A stretch of 63,576 bases of DNA from Geobacteraceae bacterium (GTDB lineage Bacteria; Desulfobacterota; Desulfuromonadia; Geobacterales; Geobacteraceae): contig JAQUHN010000004.1 in NCBI GenBank assembly GCA_028683555.1, positions 1-63,576 on the forward strand, read 5' to 3'. Made by a program: the position numbers and the translations under genes. The notes beneath the pieces are model-generated. The model searched no databases. It was not told the origin of the DNA and worked only from the letters and a program-made list of their open reading frames with translations. Of this stretch, positions 44,791-53,960 are shown piece after piece (position 1 is the first letter of the stretch; each line of letters begins with the position of its first letter).

Positions 44791-45720
44791 TCAGGCCGCT
44801 AGAGTAGGGCCTTCCGCACAGTTTCGACCTCTGGCCTTGGCCCGGTAAAGTGCATTGTCGGCCGCCCGAATAAGATCTTCCACCGTAGCCACCTCGGCCG
44901 ACGGATAGACAGCAACACCAAGGCTGGCGGATATCCGCACTTTCTCCAGTTTACCCGAAAACGCTATTTGCGCTAACGCCTTCCGGACACGCTCGGCAAC
45001 CACCATGGCATCTGACAGGGAAGCTTCGGGAAGGACAGCGACAAACTCGTCCCCGCCAAAACGGACCGGCGTATCATAGCCTCGCAATTGCTCGCGGAAG
45101 ACGGCGGCCGCGTGTGCCAGCACCGTGTCACCCTCCTGGTGGCCGAATTTGTCGTTGATATCCTTGAAGTGGTCAATATCAAGAATCAGAAAGGAAAGGG
45201 AGCTACCGGTACGCTTTGTCCGGGGATATTCCCGCTCCAGAATATCCATCAGGTAACGGCGATTGTACAGTCCCGTCAGGTGATCGGTATGGGAAATCTC
45301 CAGCAGCAGTTCATTTGCCCGCAGCAGTTCATCCTGGAGCCTCTTTATCTTCAGGTGAATCTTCACCCGTGCAACAAGCTCACTGGCATCGAACGGTTTG
45401 GTTATATAATCGCTGGCGCCCTGTTCCAGGCCCCGGACCTTGGAATCCATATCACCCTTGCCGGTAAGCAGCAGGATCGGGATGTCACGCAATTCCTCAC
45501 GAGCGCGGACCATGGCCAGAAACCTGAAACCATCCAGGCGCGGCATCTCGACATCGCACACCACCAGATCAATTTTGCTACCGAGAAGGATCTTCAACCC
45601 TTCGAGACCATCTCCCGCCTCATGGTAGCAGGTAGCAATTGAATGGGTCTGCAGGGTTTCGATAATTTCCTTGCGGATCGTTATCGAATCCTCGATTACC
45701 AGGATATTTGTTTCCATCAT
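44791..45720 (-). CDS. Receiver-GGDEF response regulator (diguanylate cyclase)
   Basis: 309 residues. An N-terminal receiver domain (ILVIEDS, phospho-acceptor VVCDVEMPRLDG, LLLTGKGD, YITKPF) is joined by a helix to a GGDEF domain (TDHLTGLYNRRYL, LDIDHFKDINDKFGH, FGGDEFVAVLPEA). RxxD (RGYD) lies five residues before GGDEF, so product inhibition is likely. PleD/WspR-like logic: phosphorylation stimulates c-di-GMP synthesis. Its kinase is not adjacent. Confidence 0.94.
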   Translation of the reverse strand: MMETNILVIEDSITIRKEIIETLQTHSIATCYHEAGDGLEGLKILLGSKIDLVVCDVEMPRLDGFRFLAMVRAREELRDIPILLLTGKGDMDSKVRGLEQGASDYITKPFDASELVARVKIHLKIKRLQDELLRANELLLEISHTDHLTGLYNRRYLMDILEREYPRTKRTGSSLSFLILDIDHFKDINDKFGHQEGDTVLAHAAAVFREQLRGYDTPVRFGGDEFVAVLPEASLSDAMVVAERVRKALAQIAFSGKLEKVRISASLGVAVYPSAEVATVEDLIRAADNALYRAKARGRNCAEGPTLAA

Positions 45721-45774
45721 GTACGTCGCACCGTAGCTTTTGGTGAAATAATCTCACACATTTGGTTCACTCAC

Positions 45775-46440
45775 TCAGAGTATCGGCTCCTGGGCTCTCC
45801 GCTTCAGTTCCGCGATAGTGGCGGCGTAATCCCGGCTGCCGAACACGGCGCTGCCCGCCACGAAAACATCGGCCCCGGCGTGGGAAATGCGGTCGATATT
45901 GTCGATCTTCACACCGCCGTCAACCTCAAGTTCCGTTTCCAGCCCCAACCGGTCCAGCATGCCCCGCAGGCTCTGGATCTTCGGAATGCACGCATCAATG
46001 AAAGACTGGCCGCCGAAACCGGGATTGACCGTCATCAGCAAGACCAGGTCGAGATCGCCCAGTACATACTCCAGGGTAGAGAGTGAGGTGGCGGGATTCA
46101 GGGAAACGCCGGCCTTTTTGCCGAAAGACTTGATGAGCTGCAGAGCACGATGCAGGTGCACGGTCGCCTCGGCATGGATAACGATGATATCGGCGCCGGC
46201 CTTGGCAAAGTCAGGAATATACAGCTCGGGGTTCTCGATCATCAGGTGAACATCCAGGGGAAGGTTCGTAACCTTTCTGGCTGCCTCCACCACAAGCGGG
46301 CCGATAGTGATATTCGGCACGAAATGGCCATCCATCACGTCCACATGGATATAATCCGCCCCCCCCGCCTCGACGGCCCGGATCTCTTCGCCCAGCCGTG
46401 AAAAATCAGCCGAAAGGATAGATGGAGCAATTTTCTTCAT
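45775..46440 (-). CDS. rpe: Ribulose-phosphate 3-epimerase
   Basis: 221 residues, interconverts ribulose-5-phosphate and xylulose-5-phosphate. Family stretches: [50 protein letters not shown]-like [22 protein letters not shown] and [21 protein letters not shown] lies just before the ATG. It is downstream of rsmB on the same strand. Confidence 0.96.
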   Translation of the reverse strand: MKKIAPSILSADFSRLGEEIRAVEAGGADYIHVDVMDGHFVPNITIGPLVVEAARKVTNLPLDVHLMIENPELYIPDFAKAGADIIVIHAEATVHLHRALQLIKSFGKKAGVSLNPATSLSTLEYVLGDLDLVLLMTVNPGFGGQSFIDACIPKIQSLRGMLDRLGLETELEVDGGVKIDNIDRISHAGADVFVAGSAVFGSRDYAATIAELKRRAQEPIL

Positions 46441-46599
46441 ACAACCTCCCCCGATAAACAGTTTTGCGTTCCTGGTTTTGAGTTTTGAATTGAACCCGCA
46501 GAAGGGTTCCCCAACACCTCGAGAACCATCTAATTGTACTGGATATGCAAGACACGCCGGATTTCAACGAAAAACCAAAAACTCGTAACCGCCTTTTTC

Positions 46600-47949
46600 T
46601 CAGCATATTTTCTTCAGTCGGACGGCACAGAAACCATCCATCCCGTAGCGGTGAGGCCAGCCGCGAAACATGCCGCGATCGGTACAGAGCGCCGCAAAGT
46701 GGGGAAACACCTGCCTTAGGTCTTCTACCACAAAATCCTGCCGTTCCGAAAGGAAAACATCTATCACCCCTTCATTTTCCTCCCGCGACGTGGAACAGGT
46801 GGAGTATACCAGCACACCGCCAATCTCCAGATGGTCCGCGGCATTGCGCAGGATCGAACCCTGCAGCTGAGCCAAACGGGACACATCAGCGGGGGTCAGG
46901 CGCCATTTTGCCTCCGGATTGCGACGAATAACCCCCAGCCCGGTGCAGGGAGCATCCACCAGAATTCGGTCGAACTTCTTTCCGGCCAACGCGGACAGTG
47001 GCCGGGAAGCATCGAGACGCATGGTCTCGACAATGGAAACACTCAGCCGCGCAGCGGTTTCTTCGATCCGCCGCAGCTTCCTGCCGTCCAGGTCACCGGC
47101 CAGCAGAGACCCTCGGTTCTCCATCAACTGGGCAAGATGGGTGGCCTTGCCGCCGGGTGCGGCACAGAGGTCGAGCACCCGGTTACCCGGTTGCGGATCA
47201 AGGAACAACGAGGCAAGCTGGGAAGACTCATCCTGGACGGTAAAGAAACCTTCCTGGAACCCGGCCAGGCTTGCCGGATAGACCGATGACAGGATATGCA
47301 CCCCAACCGGGGAATAGTCAGTGGACCGTGCCACCACCCCTTCGGCCGCAAGACGCGCCAGAAAGTCCTCCCGGGATATTTTCAGGCTATTGACACGAAT
47401 GGTCAGCGGCGGCGGCTCGACCATGGCAGCCGCCAGGCTCTCGGCCTCGGCAGGTCCCAACTGCTCGAGCCACTGCTCCACAAGCCAGCGTGGCTGGGAA
47501 TAGCGGACCGCGAGAAAGGTCGCAGGATCGGCAGCCTGGTCAGGCCAGGGGATCGTATCCCGCTCTCGGTCCGCCCTGCGCAGCACGGCATTGACAAAAC
47601 CGGACGCCCTTGGCGCAAAGACCTTGGCAAGCTTGACCGTCTCGTTCACCGCAGCGGAAACGGGAACCCGGTCAAGGAACAGTGCCTGGTATAGCCCGAG
47701 CCGCAGCAGCATCACCACTGCCCGCTCGAGCTTGGCCGTCTTGCGGTCGGAAAAGGAGTCAATGAGATGGTCGAGTGTTCCGCGCCGCCGCAGGACACCG
47801 AAAACCAGCTCCGTCAGCAGGCCCCGGTCGGGTCCCTGGATCATGCCGGACGACAACTCCCGGTCAAGCAGGATATCCGCATAGGAGTTTTCCTTTTCAA
47901 TGCGCAACAGAATTTCAAAAGCGACTTGCCGGGGATTTTTCTTATTCAC
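46600..47949 (-). CDS. rsmB: 16S rRNA (cytosine-967-C5)-methyltransferase
   Basis: 449 residues. An N-terminal NusB-like RNA-binding domain (ARQVAFEILLRIEKENSYAD, VNETVKLAK) is joined to a SAM-dependent methyltransferase: DLCAAPGGKATHLAQ, LDAS, ILVDAPCTGLGVIRRNPEAKW (PC cysteine) and YSTCSTSREENEGV (TC catalytic cysteine). It starts at a GTG with GGAG six bases upstream. Confidence 0.95.
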   Translation of the reverse strand: MNKKNPRQVAFEILLRIEKENSYADILLDRELSSGMIQGPDRGLLTELVFGVLRRRGTLDHLIDSFSDRKTAKLERAVVMLLRLGLYQALFLDRVPVSAAVNETVKLAKVFAPRASGFVNAVLRRADRERDTIPWPDQAADPATFLAVRYSQPRWLVEQWLEQLGPAEAESLAAAMVEPPPLTIRVNSLKISREDFLARLAAEGVVARSTDYSPVGVHILSSVYPASLAGFQEGFFTVQDESSQLASLFLDPQPGNRVLDLCAAPGGKATHLAQLMENRGSLLAGDLDGRKLRRIEETAARLSVSIVETMRLDASRPLSALAGKKFDRILVDAPCTGLGVIRRNPEAKWRLTPADVSRLAQLQGSILRNAADHLEIGGVLVYSTCSTSREENEGVIDVFLSERQDFVVEDLRQVFPHFAALCTDRGMFRGWPHRYGMDGFCAVRLKKIC

Positions 47950-48003
47950 GTGGGGCTCCGTAGTCGGGGAAAATGGTCAGGGGAAAGGTCATAATAAGCG
48001 AGA

Positions 48004-48044
48004 TGCGCCCCGGACCACTCGTTCACAGAGGGATCCGGGGCGCA
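48004..48044 (-). terminator. GC-rich hairpin downstream of htpX
   Basis: TGCGCCCCGGA / TCCGGGGCGCA stem on the minus strand after the htpX stop. Only a weak T-rich tail follows. Confidence 0.5.
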
Positions 48045-48077
48045 ACAGGGCAGGTTCTTCAACAGATACCGGTTCTG

Positions 48078-48935
48078 TCAGGGCCGGGGGCCGTACGCCA
48101 TTGCCTCCAGCCTCCTGACCCGCTCTTCCATGGGGGGATGGGTGGAGAACAGCGAAGCAAGTCCGCCGCCGCGCAGGGGATTGACAATGAACATGTGGGC
48201 AGAAGCCGGGGTCGCCTCCTGCATCGGCAGCTGACGGTTGGCCGAATCCAGCTTCCGCAAAGCGTTCGCCAGGTACAGCGGGTTGCCTGAAACAGCAGCG
48301 CCACCCTTGTCCGCCTCGTACTCGCGCGAACGGGAGATCGCCATCTGGATCAACATAGCCGCCAACGGTGCGACAATAGCCATCACCAGCAGTCCGAGCA
48401 TGCCACCGCCGTCGTCATCCCGGTCCCGACCGCCGCCGAAAATGGCGGCCCACTGCGCCATGTGCGCCAGGTAGGTAATAGCGCCGGCCACGGTCGCGGC
48501 AACGGTGGAAATCAGGATATCGCGATGCTTCACGTGGGAAAGCTCATGGGCCATGACCCCCATCAGCTCCTCGCGGCTGAGGATGCGCATGATACCGCTG
48601 GTGGCCGCCACCGCGGCATGTTCCGGGTTCCTGCCGGTGGCAAAAGCGTTCGGCGTCTCCGAAGGGATGATATACACCTTCGGCATCGGCAGACCGGCCT
48701 GCACCGCCAGTTGCCGGACGAGGCCGTAAAACTCCGGGCTCTCCGCCTCGGAAACCTCTTTCGCCCGGTACATGGCCAGGACGATCTTATCGGAAAACCA
48801 ATACGAAACAAAATTCATCACCCCGGCAAAAATCAGGGCCATCAGCATACCGCTCTGTCCGCCGATCGCGCCGCCGGCCATCACCAGCAACACCGTCAGC
48901 AAGCCAAGTAAAAATGTCGTCTTCAGGGTATTCAT
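48078..48935 (-). CDS. htpX: M48-family membrane zinc metalloprotease HtpX
   Basis: 285 residues. Two N-terminal membrane segments, then [13 protein letters not shown] (HExxH zinc site) and later [11 protein letters not shown] (third ligand Glu), with two more hydrophobic segments between them. HtpX degrades damaged membrane proteins. GAGG precedes the ATG. It stands alone. Confidence 0.95.
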   Translation of the reverse strand: MNTLKTTFLLGLLTVLLVMAGGAIGGQSGMLMALIFAGVMNFVSYWFSDKIVLAMYRAKEVSEAESPEFYGLVRQLAVQAGLPMPKVYIIPSETPNAFATGRNPEHAAVAATSGIMRILSREELMGVMAHELSHVKHRDILISTVAATVAGAITYLAHMAQWAAIFGGGRDRDDDGGGMLGLLVMAIVAPLAAMLIQMAISRSREYEADKGGAAVSGNPLYLANALRKLDSANRQLPMQEATPASAHMFIVNPLRGGGLASLFSTHPPMEERVRRLEAMAYGPRP

Positions 48936-49093
48936 CGTTGCACCTCACATACTTCTCGTAATCATGGCGAAGCTTTCTTGACACGCTTCATCGCCATTAT
49001 AAGCATTGCCGAAAAAAACCGCAAGGTCGGCACTGAAGAAGTCTCATCATACACTATTCCCTGTCAACAACGAAATCTGGGCACGAAGGCAAC

Positions 49094-49130
49094 AAAAAAG
49101 GATTAGCCAATCAAGCCTAATCCCTTTTTT
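49094..49130 (-). terminator. Terminator of the glycyl-radical operon
   Basis: AAAAAAGGATTAG and CTAATCCCTTTTTT form a stem with a one-base bulge and T runs on both strands, 60 bp beyond the activase stop. Confidence 0.75.
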
Positions 49131-49190
49131 CAAATCATTATTTTGCCGAACGCTCTACTCTCAGCATGTCTCATTTCAGAGGTGCTTACG

Positions 49191-50204
49191 TTACCTTGTC
49201 ATTTTTACATTAGTTCCGATATAGGCAGGCAAGCCGTAACTGCGGAGAATAGTAACAGCTCTCTTTAGGCTAGCCTCATAGTTTTCTCTTGGCGGCTTTT
49301 CCATATTCTCTAAGGGATAAGTCTTGCTAAGCGTTGAAAACTTGGATTTACCCAGCTCATGAAATTGAAGAACCTGAACCTGTTGGGGTCGCGAATTGAA
49401 TGCATCGGCAATGAAACGACCCGTTTGATGAATGTTCTCTTCGCTGTCGTTATGATTTGGTATGAGAGGGATACGAATTACTGTCTGTATACTTGATCTC
49501 CCCAACCGCTGAAGATTCTCCAAAACGGGCTGCAGATCGCAACCGGTATACTTGAGATGCTTTAGGGGGTCCATGTGCTTGATATCGGTTAGTATGAAAT
49601 CAATATAGGGAAGTGCTTGTTCTACCAGGTCCCAGTTCACACCCAGCGCCGTTTCGACACAGGTATGCACCCCGGCTTTCCTGAAAGCTTTCAATAGTTC
49701 AACGGTAAATTGTCCCTGCATAAAGGGTTCTCCGCCACTTATGGTCACCCCACCGCCGGTCTCATTGAAAAATTCAACATCTTTGCAGACCTCACGGAGC
49801 ACCTGCTCTACACTCATCTCCTTGCCACAGGATGTTAGAGCATCGGCTGGGCATGCCTCTGCGCATTTGAGACAACAGGTGCAGAGTTTACGGTCGATAC
49901 TCTCGACCAATCCCCCTTCGCTCACACGAAAGATGTCTTTATTGTTGAGGGGGCAAACATCCAAACAGTAGCCGCACTTATCGACCCCGATACATCGTTG
50001 AGGGTAAACTCCGACTTCCGGGCATTGAAACCAGCTTTCCGGGTTACAACACCAGAGGCAATTCATTGTGCAACCTTTCAAGAACACCGTGGTCCTGGTA
50101 CCAGGTCCATCGTGCACCGTATATCGTTGAAAATTGAAAACAATACCGCAAGATGCCGGGTCTAGTTCGGCACTGCCAGTTTTAGCAACTGCGTTATCTT
50201 CCAT
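49191..50204 (-). CDS. Glycyl-radical enzyme activating enzyme (radical SAM)
   Basis: A 337-residue enzyme that installs the glycyl radical on its partner. The radical-SAM motif is C-TMN-C-LW-C (CxxxCxxC, C45/C49/C52). It is followed by two ferredoxin-type cysteine clusters (around CGYCLDVCP and CCLKCAEACP), as in glycerol/propanediol dehydratase activases. The SAM-binding GGGVTISGGEPFMQ is also present. The open frame runs further upstream, but the ATG at 50204 has AGGAG nine bases before it, while an in-frame ATG at 50225 has none. It is the last gene of the operon containing the glycyl-radical enzyme. Confidence 0.94.
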   Translation of the reverse strand: MEDNAVAKTGSAELDPASCGIVFNFQRYTVHDGPGTRTTVFLKGCTMNCLWCCNPESWFQCPEVGVYPQRCIGVDKCGYCLDVCPLNNKDIFRVSEGGLVESIDRKLCTCCLKCAEACPADALTSCGKEMSVEQVLREVCKDVEFFNETGGGVTISGGEPFMQGQFTVELLKAFRKAGVHTCVETALGVNWDLVEQALPYIDFILTDIKHMDPLKHLKYTGCDLQPVLENLQRLGRSSIQTVIRIPLIPNHNDSEENIHQTGRFIADAFNSRPQQVQVLQFHELGKSKFSTLSKTYPLENMEKPPRENYEASLKRAVTILRSYGLPAYIGTNVKMTR

Positions 50205-50315
50205 TGCCAGAATCTCCTGTATCATTTCGAATGTGCCGGTATCTGCACGAGACGATACCGGCATCCTGCGACCCACCCGGCACGTTGCACCAAAATGCAG
50301 GAACTCCTGAGTCTT

Positions 50316-50720
50316 TCAGTTTCCAAAAGCGTTTCGTCCAGCGTCAGCGACTGCCAAGTCCTGTTCGGAAGAACCGCCACTCACCCCAATTCCACCGACA
50401 ATTCCACCCTTGTCAAGAACCGGCAACCCACCGGCAAATATGGTAATCCTGCCGAAATTGCAGGTATGCACGCCATAGAAAGGTTGACCAGGTTGGGAAT
50501 ATTTAGCCAGCTCACCCGTCGCCATAGTCGTGGCAACCGAAGTATAGGCTTTGTTCAGCGATAAAGTCTGGCTGATAAGCATGGCACCGTCCATACAGTG
50601 CTGTGCTATAAGATTCCCGCCACCATCCACAACGGCGACGCACATGGGAACACCTATCTCTTCTGACTTGTTCTGAGCCGCGGAGATCATACGCAGAGCT
50701 GTTTTCAGACTCATTGCCAT
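50316..50720 (-). CDS. GlcG/HbpS-family (PduO C-terminal-like, DUF336) protein
   Basis: About 134 residues: LKTALRMISAAQNKSEEIGVPMCVAVVDGGGNLIAQ, FGRITIFAGGLPVLDKGGIVGGIGVSGGSSEQDLAVADAG. This is the small heme-, corrinoid- or flavin-associated fold found in HbpS, GlcG and the C-terminal domain of PduO. In glycyl-radical propanediol loci such proteins recur, but their role is unsettled; cofactor binding or oxidative protection are guesses. The ATG at 50720 has AGGAG seven bases upstream; the longer frame from 50780 has no ribosome-binding site. It lies between the glycyl-radical enzyme and its activase. Confidence 0.88.
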   Translation of the reverse strand: MAMSLKTALRMISAAQNKSEEIGVPMCVAVVDGGGNLIAQHCMDGAMLISQTLSLNKAYTSVATTMATGELAKYSQPGQPFYGVHTCNFGRITIFAGGLPVLDKGGIVGGIGVSGGSSEQDLAVADAGRNAFGN

Positions 50721-50787
50721 GAGTTTTCTCCTGTCGATTATCAATTTTGAATATGCCGTAGATTTACTTTTGTTGTTCATTTACTGC

Positions 50788-50815
50788 GCGCCGGGCCGAA
50801 TACTCGGCCCGGCGC
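50788..50815 (-). promoter_or_regulatory. Perfect intercistronic hairpin after the glycyl-radical enzyme gene
   Basis: GCGCCGGGCCGA and its exact complement form a 12-bp stem with a 4-nt loop, starting 15 bp after the stop. No T run follows. Such structures often protect the 3' end of an upstream message and set higher levels of the first gene relative to the following ones. Confidence 0.75.
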
Positions 50816-50829
50816 ATTTGATCACAAGA

Positions 50830-53367
50830 TCAGAATTCAAGCTCGGTTCTTTCGAGGATGTCCCGCTGTACGCTGGGATCCAGTTCGGTAAAGAAGGCAC
50901 TGTATCCGGCTACACGGACTATCAACCCCTTGTACTTTTCCGGCCGTGCCATTGCATCCTCAAGCACTGAACGGCTGATAACATTTATCTGGTTGTGCAT
51001 TCCCTTGCGTTGAAAGTAGACCTTCATCATACCAATAAAGTTTTCATCACCCACTTCCCCGGTCAGGGTTGAAGGACTGAACTTCATGTTCAACAGGGTC
51101 CCATTCGAAGCAATGCCATGGTCAAGGGTGGAAACCGATTTGATTACCGCCGTAGGGCCTGAAATGTCATGCGAACCGCGGCTGGTATGCACCGGCGATA
51201 CGCCATCGGCAATTGGCTCGCCGGCTTTGCGGCCGTCCGGAGTCGCCGCGGTAATGGCGCCAAAAGGCACATTTGCAGAGACAGGATACAATCCGGCCTG
51301 GAATTCTCCACCATGCGGGGTCTGACGACGTTCCAGGTATTTGCAATAAACCTTGGCGGCGTAGCGGGCCAGTTCATCGACCTCTTCGTCGTCGTTGCCG
51401 TAATGGGGCACCTTCGAGCTGTTAATCAGGGCATAAACGGGCTCGTAACTTTCCCAGTTCTTTTCCAGAGCATCAAGTAAATCGGCTCCGGAAATTTTGT
51501 TGTCTTCGAAAACCAGTTTTTTGATAGCACTCATACCGTCTGCAACGTTGGACACGCCGACCCCCTGCGGCCCAATATAGTTGTAGCGGGCCCCACCTGC
51601 TGTAACGTCCTTGCCTTTGTCAATGCAATCTTCGATCATAAGAGAAAGGTAAGGCAACGGCTTGCGGGTCTGGTGGGCGATATCCATGGCATTTTCCGCC
51701 ATAACAAGACGATCAACCCAGTATTTCATCTGTTTTTCGTACGCATCCTTAACTTCGTCAAATGATTTGAAATCTGCCAGTGAACCGGTCTCGAGGCCCA
51801 GGGTCTTCCCAGCTCCGACGCAACCGCTGTAGAGAGGGCATTCTTCTGCACATCCTGTACATTTTCCATTGTTGATGGCCAGTTCCAGTACCTTGTTCAT
51901 ATTAAAAAATGCCGCATCGTGCCATCCGTACTCACGACCTTCACAATTGGGCTCCACGCAACCCAGTGGGCCGTAATCGCGTGCATGCTCTATCGTGTGG
52001 CCTCGATTGACCATGGCTGGAATAATGACCTCATCATTGAAAAAAGACGGCATCCCGAGCCCGATCTTTGCCACCTTGGTAACCTTTACCCACCATTCCT
52101 TCGGCGAGTTGGCATGCCAGCGGCTTGTCATCCACGGGGCATTTAAACGCACATGTGCCATTGCATCAACACACATAAAGGATAATTCGTTTGTTGCATC
52201 CTCGCCTTCGGCTGTCTGACCTCCGACAGTCAGCGAAGCCCCGCCCAGCTCGACGCCGCCGAACGCCTTTGTAGAACCCTCGTCCCGGATTTTCGTCAGT
52301 TCGCTGATTTTAATCCAAGCGCCTTCAATCAATTCCTGGATAAATGCCTTGGTCACACGGCCTTCTTCCATGTCTTTTTTGAAGAAGGGATACATATGCT
52401 GGTCAAAGCGACCCCAATGGATTGAATGACCATTGCCCTCGATCGTGACAGAAACGTTCGCAATCCACCACAGCTGCATAGCTTCCCAGAAAGACCGGGG
52501 TGGTTTTTCGGCAATCCAATCCAGGTTCTCAGCCATCTGCAACAGTTCTTTTTTCCGATCGCTGTCGGCGCTGAAAGCCATTTTCTTGGCCAGAGCTGAA
52601 TAGCGGCGACAATAGGACATGATTCCATCCAGGCAAATAAGCTGTGCTTCATAAAATTCCTTTTTTGCAAGCTCATCAGGGAGGCATACGTCCAGCTCGG
52701 CGAGTTTTCTTTCCACCCAGTCCCTCAGGCCTTGCCACCCTTTTTCAAAAAGTAACTGGAAACGAATGCACGTGTGCCCCACACCACCGAAAAAGTAGTT
52801 GCCGAGCAAATAAATTGCCTTTCCGTAAGTCCCTTCACCTTTCAATGCCGTTGCCGGCATGATTACTTTTGCATAATCATGTACAGTATTGTCTTTCCAG
52901 TACTCCCGAAGATCGCGCAGCTGCTGCTTTGTTTCCTCAGTGATCATAAAACGGTCACCGGAACGCTTCTCAAATGGTTTGTTGTCCATTTCTTCAACCA
53001 GCCACTCATAGGAAAACTCCGGAAATATTGGGGCGCATCGTGGCGGAGCGGCCATATTTCCAGCAATAAGTTCATATTTGCCGATCTCTATCGGAATATT
53101 ATTGAGAACATAAGAGAAGCATTCAGCGTTGCGAATAATAGTAGGCTTGTTTTTGTTCTCCTTCATTTTCTCGGTCCACAGTACGGCACGGTCCGCAGAG
53201 ATGGACAACGGTGTTTCAATAAACTGTTTGCGCCAGGCGTTGATCCTCGGAAATGGCGACGGGTTCTCTTCAAGCCCTGAGCTACCAGTGCCATAGTCCT
53301 TGTCGTAGGGATCATATCCTTCCAGCACCACTTTCCCCAATTTTTTCGACTCTGCAGCTTGACTCAT
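50830..53367 (-). CDS. Glycyl-radical enzyme of the diol dehydratase clade, with Cys-rich insertion
   Basis: 845 residues. The thiyl-radical site is GCVEPN (C470, base E472), followed by GWHDAAFFN (D484). Upstream, GGVGH (H198) and GNGHSIHWGR (H314, S315) match the His and Ser residues that bind the substrate hydroxyls in glycerol dehydratase (C433/E435/D447/H164/H281 there; constant offsets of 33-37). The radical loop is VRVAGYSAFF (G821). These point to a radical dehydratase or related C-O/C-N/C-S lyase. Odd: between the active-site helix and the KSFDEV helix lies an extra segment, residues 503-516, with cysteines spaced C-x2-C-x3-C-x5-C. AAGGAGG precedes the ATG. I cannot name the substrate; a vicinal diol or related amine is plausible from the residues and the PocR sensor next door. 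Confidence 0.9.
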   Translation of the reverse strand: MSQAAESKKLGKVVLEGYDPYDKDYGTGSSGLEENPSPFPRINAWRKQFIETPLSISADRAVLWTEKMKENKNKPTIIRNAECFSYVLNNIPIEIGKYELIAGNMAAPPRCAPIFPEFSYEWLVEEMDNKPFEKRSGDRFMITEETKQQLRDLREYWKDNTVHDYAKVIMPATALKGEGTYGKAIYLLGNYFFGGVGHTCIRFQLLFEKGWQGLRDWVERKLAELDVCLPDELAKKEFYEAQLICLDGIMSYCRRYSALAKKMAFSADSDRKKELLQMAENLDWIAEKPPRSFWEAMQLWWIANVSVTIEGNGHSIHWGRFDQHMYPFFKKDMEEGRVTKAFIQELIEGAWIKISELTKIRDEGSTKAFGGVELGGASLTVGGQTAEGEDATNELSFMCVDAMAHVRLNAPWMTSRWHANSPKEWWVKVTKVAKIGLGMPSFFNDEVIIPAMVNRGHTIEHARDYGPLGCVEPNCEGREYGWHDAAFFNMNKVLELAINNGKCTGCAEECPLYSGCVGAGKTLGLETGSLADFKSFDEVKDAYEKQMKYWVDRLVMAENAMDIAHQTRKPLPYLSLMIEDCIDKGKDVTAGGARYNYIGPQGVGVSNVADGMSAIKKLVFEDNKISGADLLDALEKNWESYEPVYALINSSKVPHYGNDDEEVDELARYAAKVYCKYLERRQTPHGGEFQAGLYPVSANVPFGAITAATPDGRKAGEPIADGVSPVHTSRGSHDISGPTAVIKSVSTLDHGIASNGTLLNMKFSPSTLTGEVGDENFIGMMKVYFQRKGMHNQINVISRSVLEDAMARPEKYKGLIVRVAGYSAFFTELDPSVQRDILERTELEF

Positions 53368-53573
53368 TTGCTACCTCCTTCTGCTGTTGAAGACGCCCAT
53401 ACATTCGGATACCGATCTAATTAATACTCTTCATTCCTAAGCATTATTTGACACGGCATCCCGCCTTTTCCAAAAACATCGTCACGATTTGAAGCTATCC
53501 TTGCTGCTTCTCATGCCTGGAGGATCTGCTGCCGCTGCTACATCCGGAAAGCTTTTCGAAAAAAAATTTAAAC

Positions 53574-53616
53574 AACTAATTACTTACTTAATGCAAATCC
53601 TACAAACTAATTACTT
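53574..53616 (-). promoter_or_regulatory. Paired 12-bp operator-like direct repeats in the glycyl-radical promoter
   Basis: AACTAATTACTT (plus-strand reading) occurs exactly at 53574-53585 and 53605-53616, 31 bp apart, about three helical turns. The second copy fills the promoter spacer; the first lies just after the -10. This is the classical placement of a repressor operator pair. Confidence 0.65.
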
Positions 53617-53625
53617 GGTTGTCAA
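53597..53625 (-). promoter_or_regulatory. Sigma-70-type promoter of the glycyl-radical operon
   Basis: On the minus strand, TTGACA (53625-53620), a 17-bp spacer and TAGGAT (53602-53597). Transcription should begin near 53590, leaving a leader of about 220 nt before the ATG. Confidence 0.7.
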
Positions 53626-53753
53626 GAATCTTTTTTACCCTTACACATGGCCCTCTACCGGTAAGATACCTTCTATTTTTCTTTCAGCTTAATTCCACAA
53701 CAGGTTTGTAATTATTTAAAAATGAGACAAAAACTGCGCAACATGGCATACTC

Positions 53754-53789
53754 AAACTACTTGATTAGTTTATTATCTGACCGTATTCT
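53754..53789 (+). promoter_or_regulatory. Putative promoter and operator of the PocR-domain kinase gene
   Basis: TTGATT (53761-53766), 17-bp spacer, TATTCT (53784-53789). The -35 lies inside a dyad, AAACTA..TAGTTT (53754-53771), and within TGATTAGTT (53762-53770), which differs by one base from the TAATTAGTT core of the repeats in the divergent promoter. A further AACTAGTT palindrome lies at 53830-53837. The remainder of the 593-bp region between the divergent genes is A/T-rich without an ORF. Confidence 0.5.
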
Positions 53790-53960
53790 TATTTGAATGA
53801 ATTGAGGCAGGATTTGCCGGAAGATACGAACTAGTTAAGGCTGAAGCTGCGAAAACTTTTCCCTTTGCCGCTCAAGTAGGTATTTGCGATTTATCAGGAA
53901 AGAGCAACATGTTAAGCGCGCCAGGAATAGCCTGTTGTTCTCCTTTCCAAGGATAACCCC

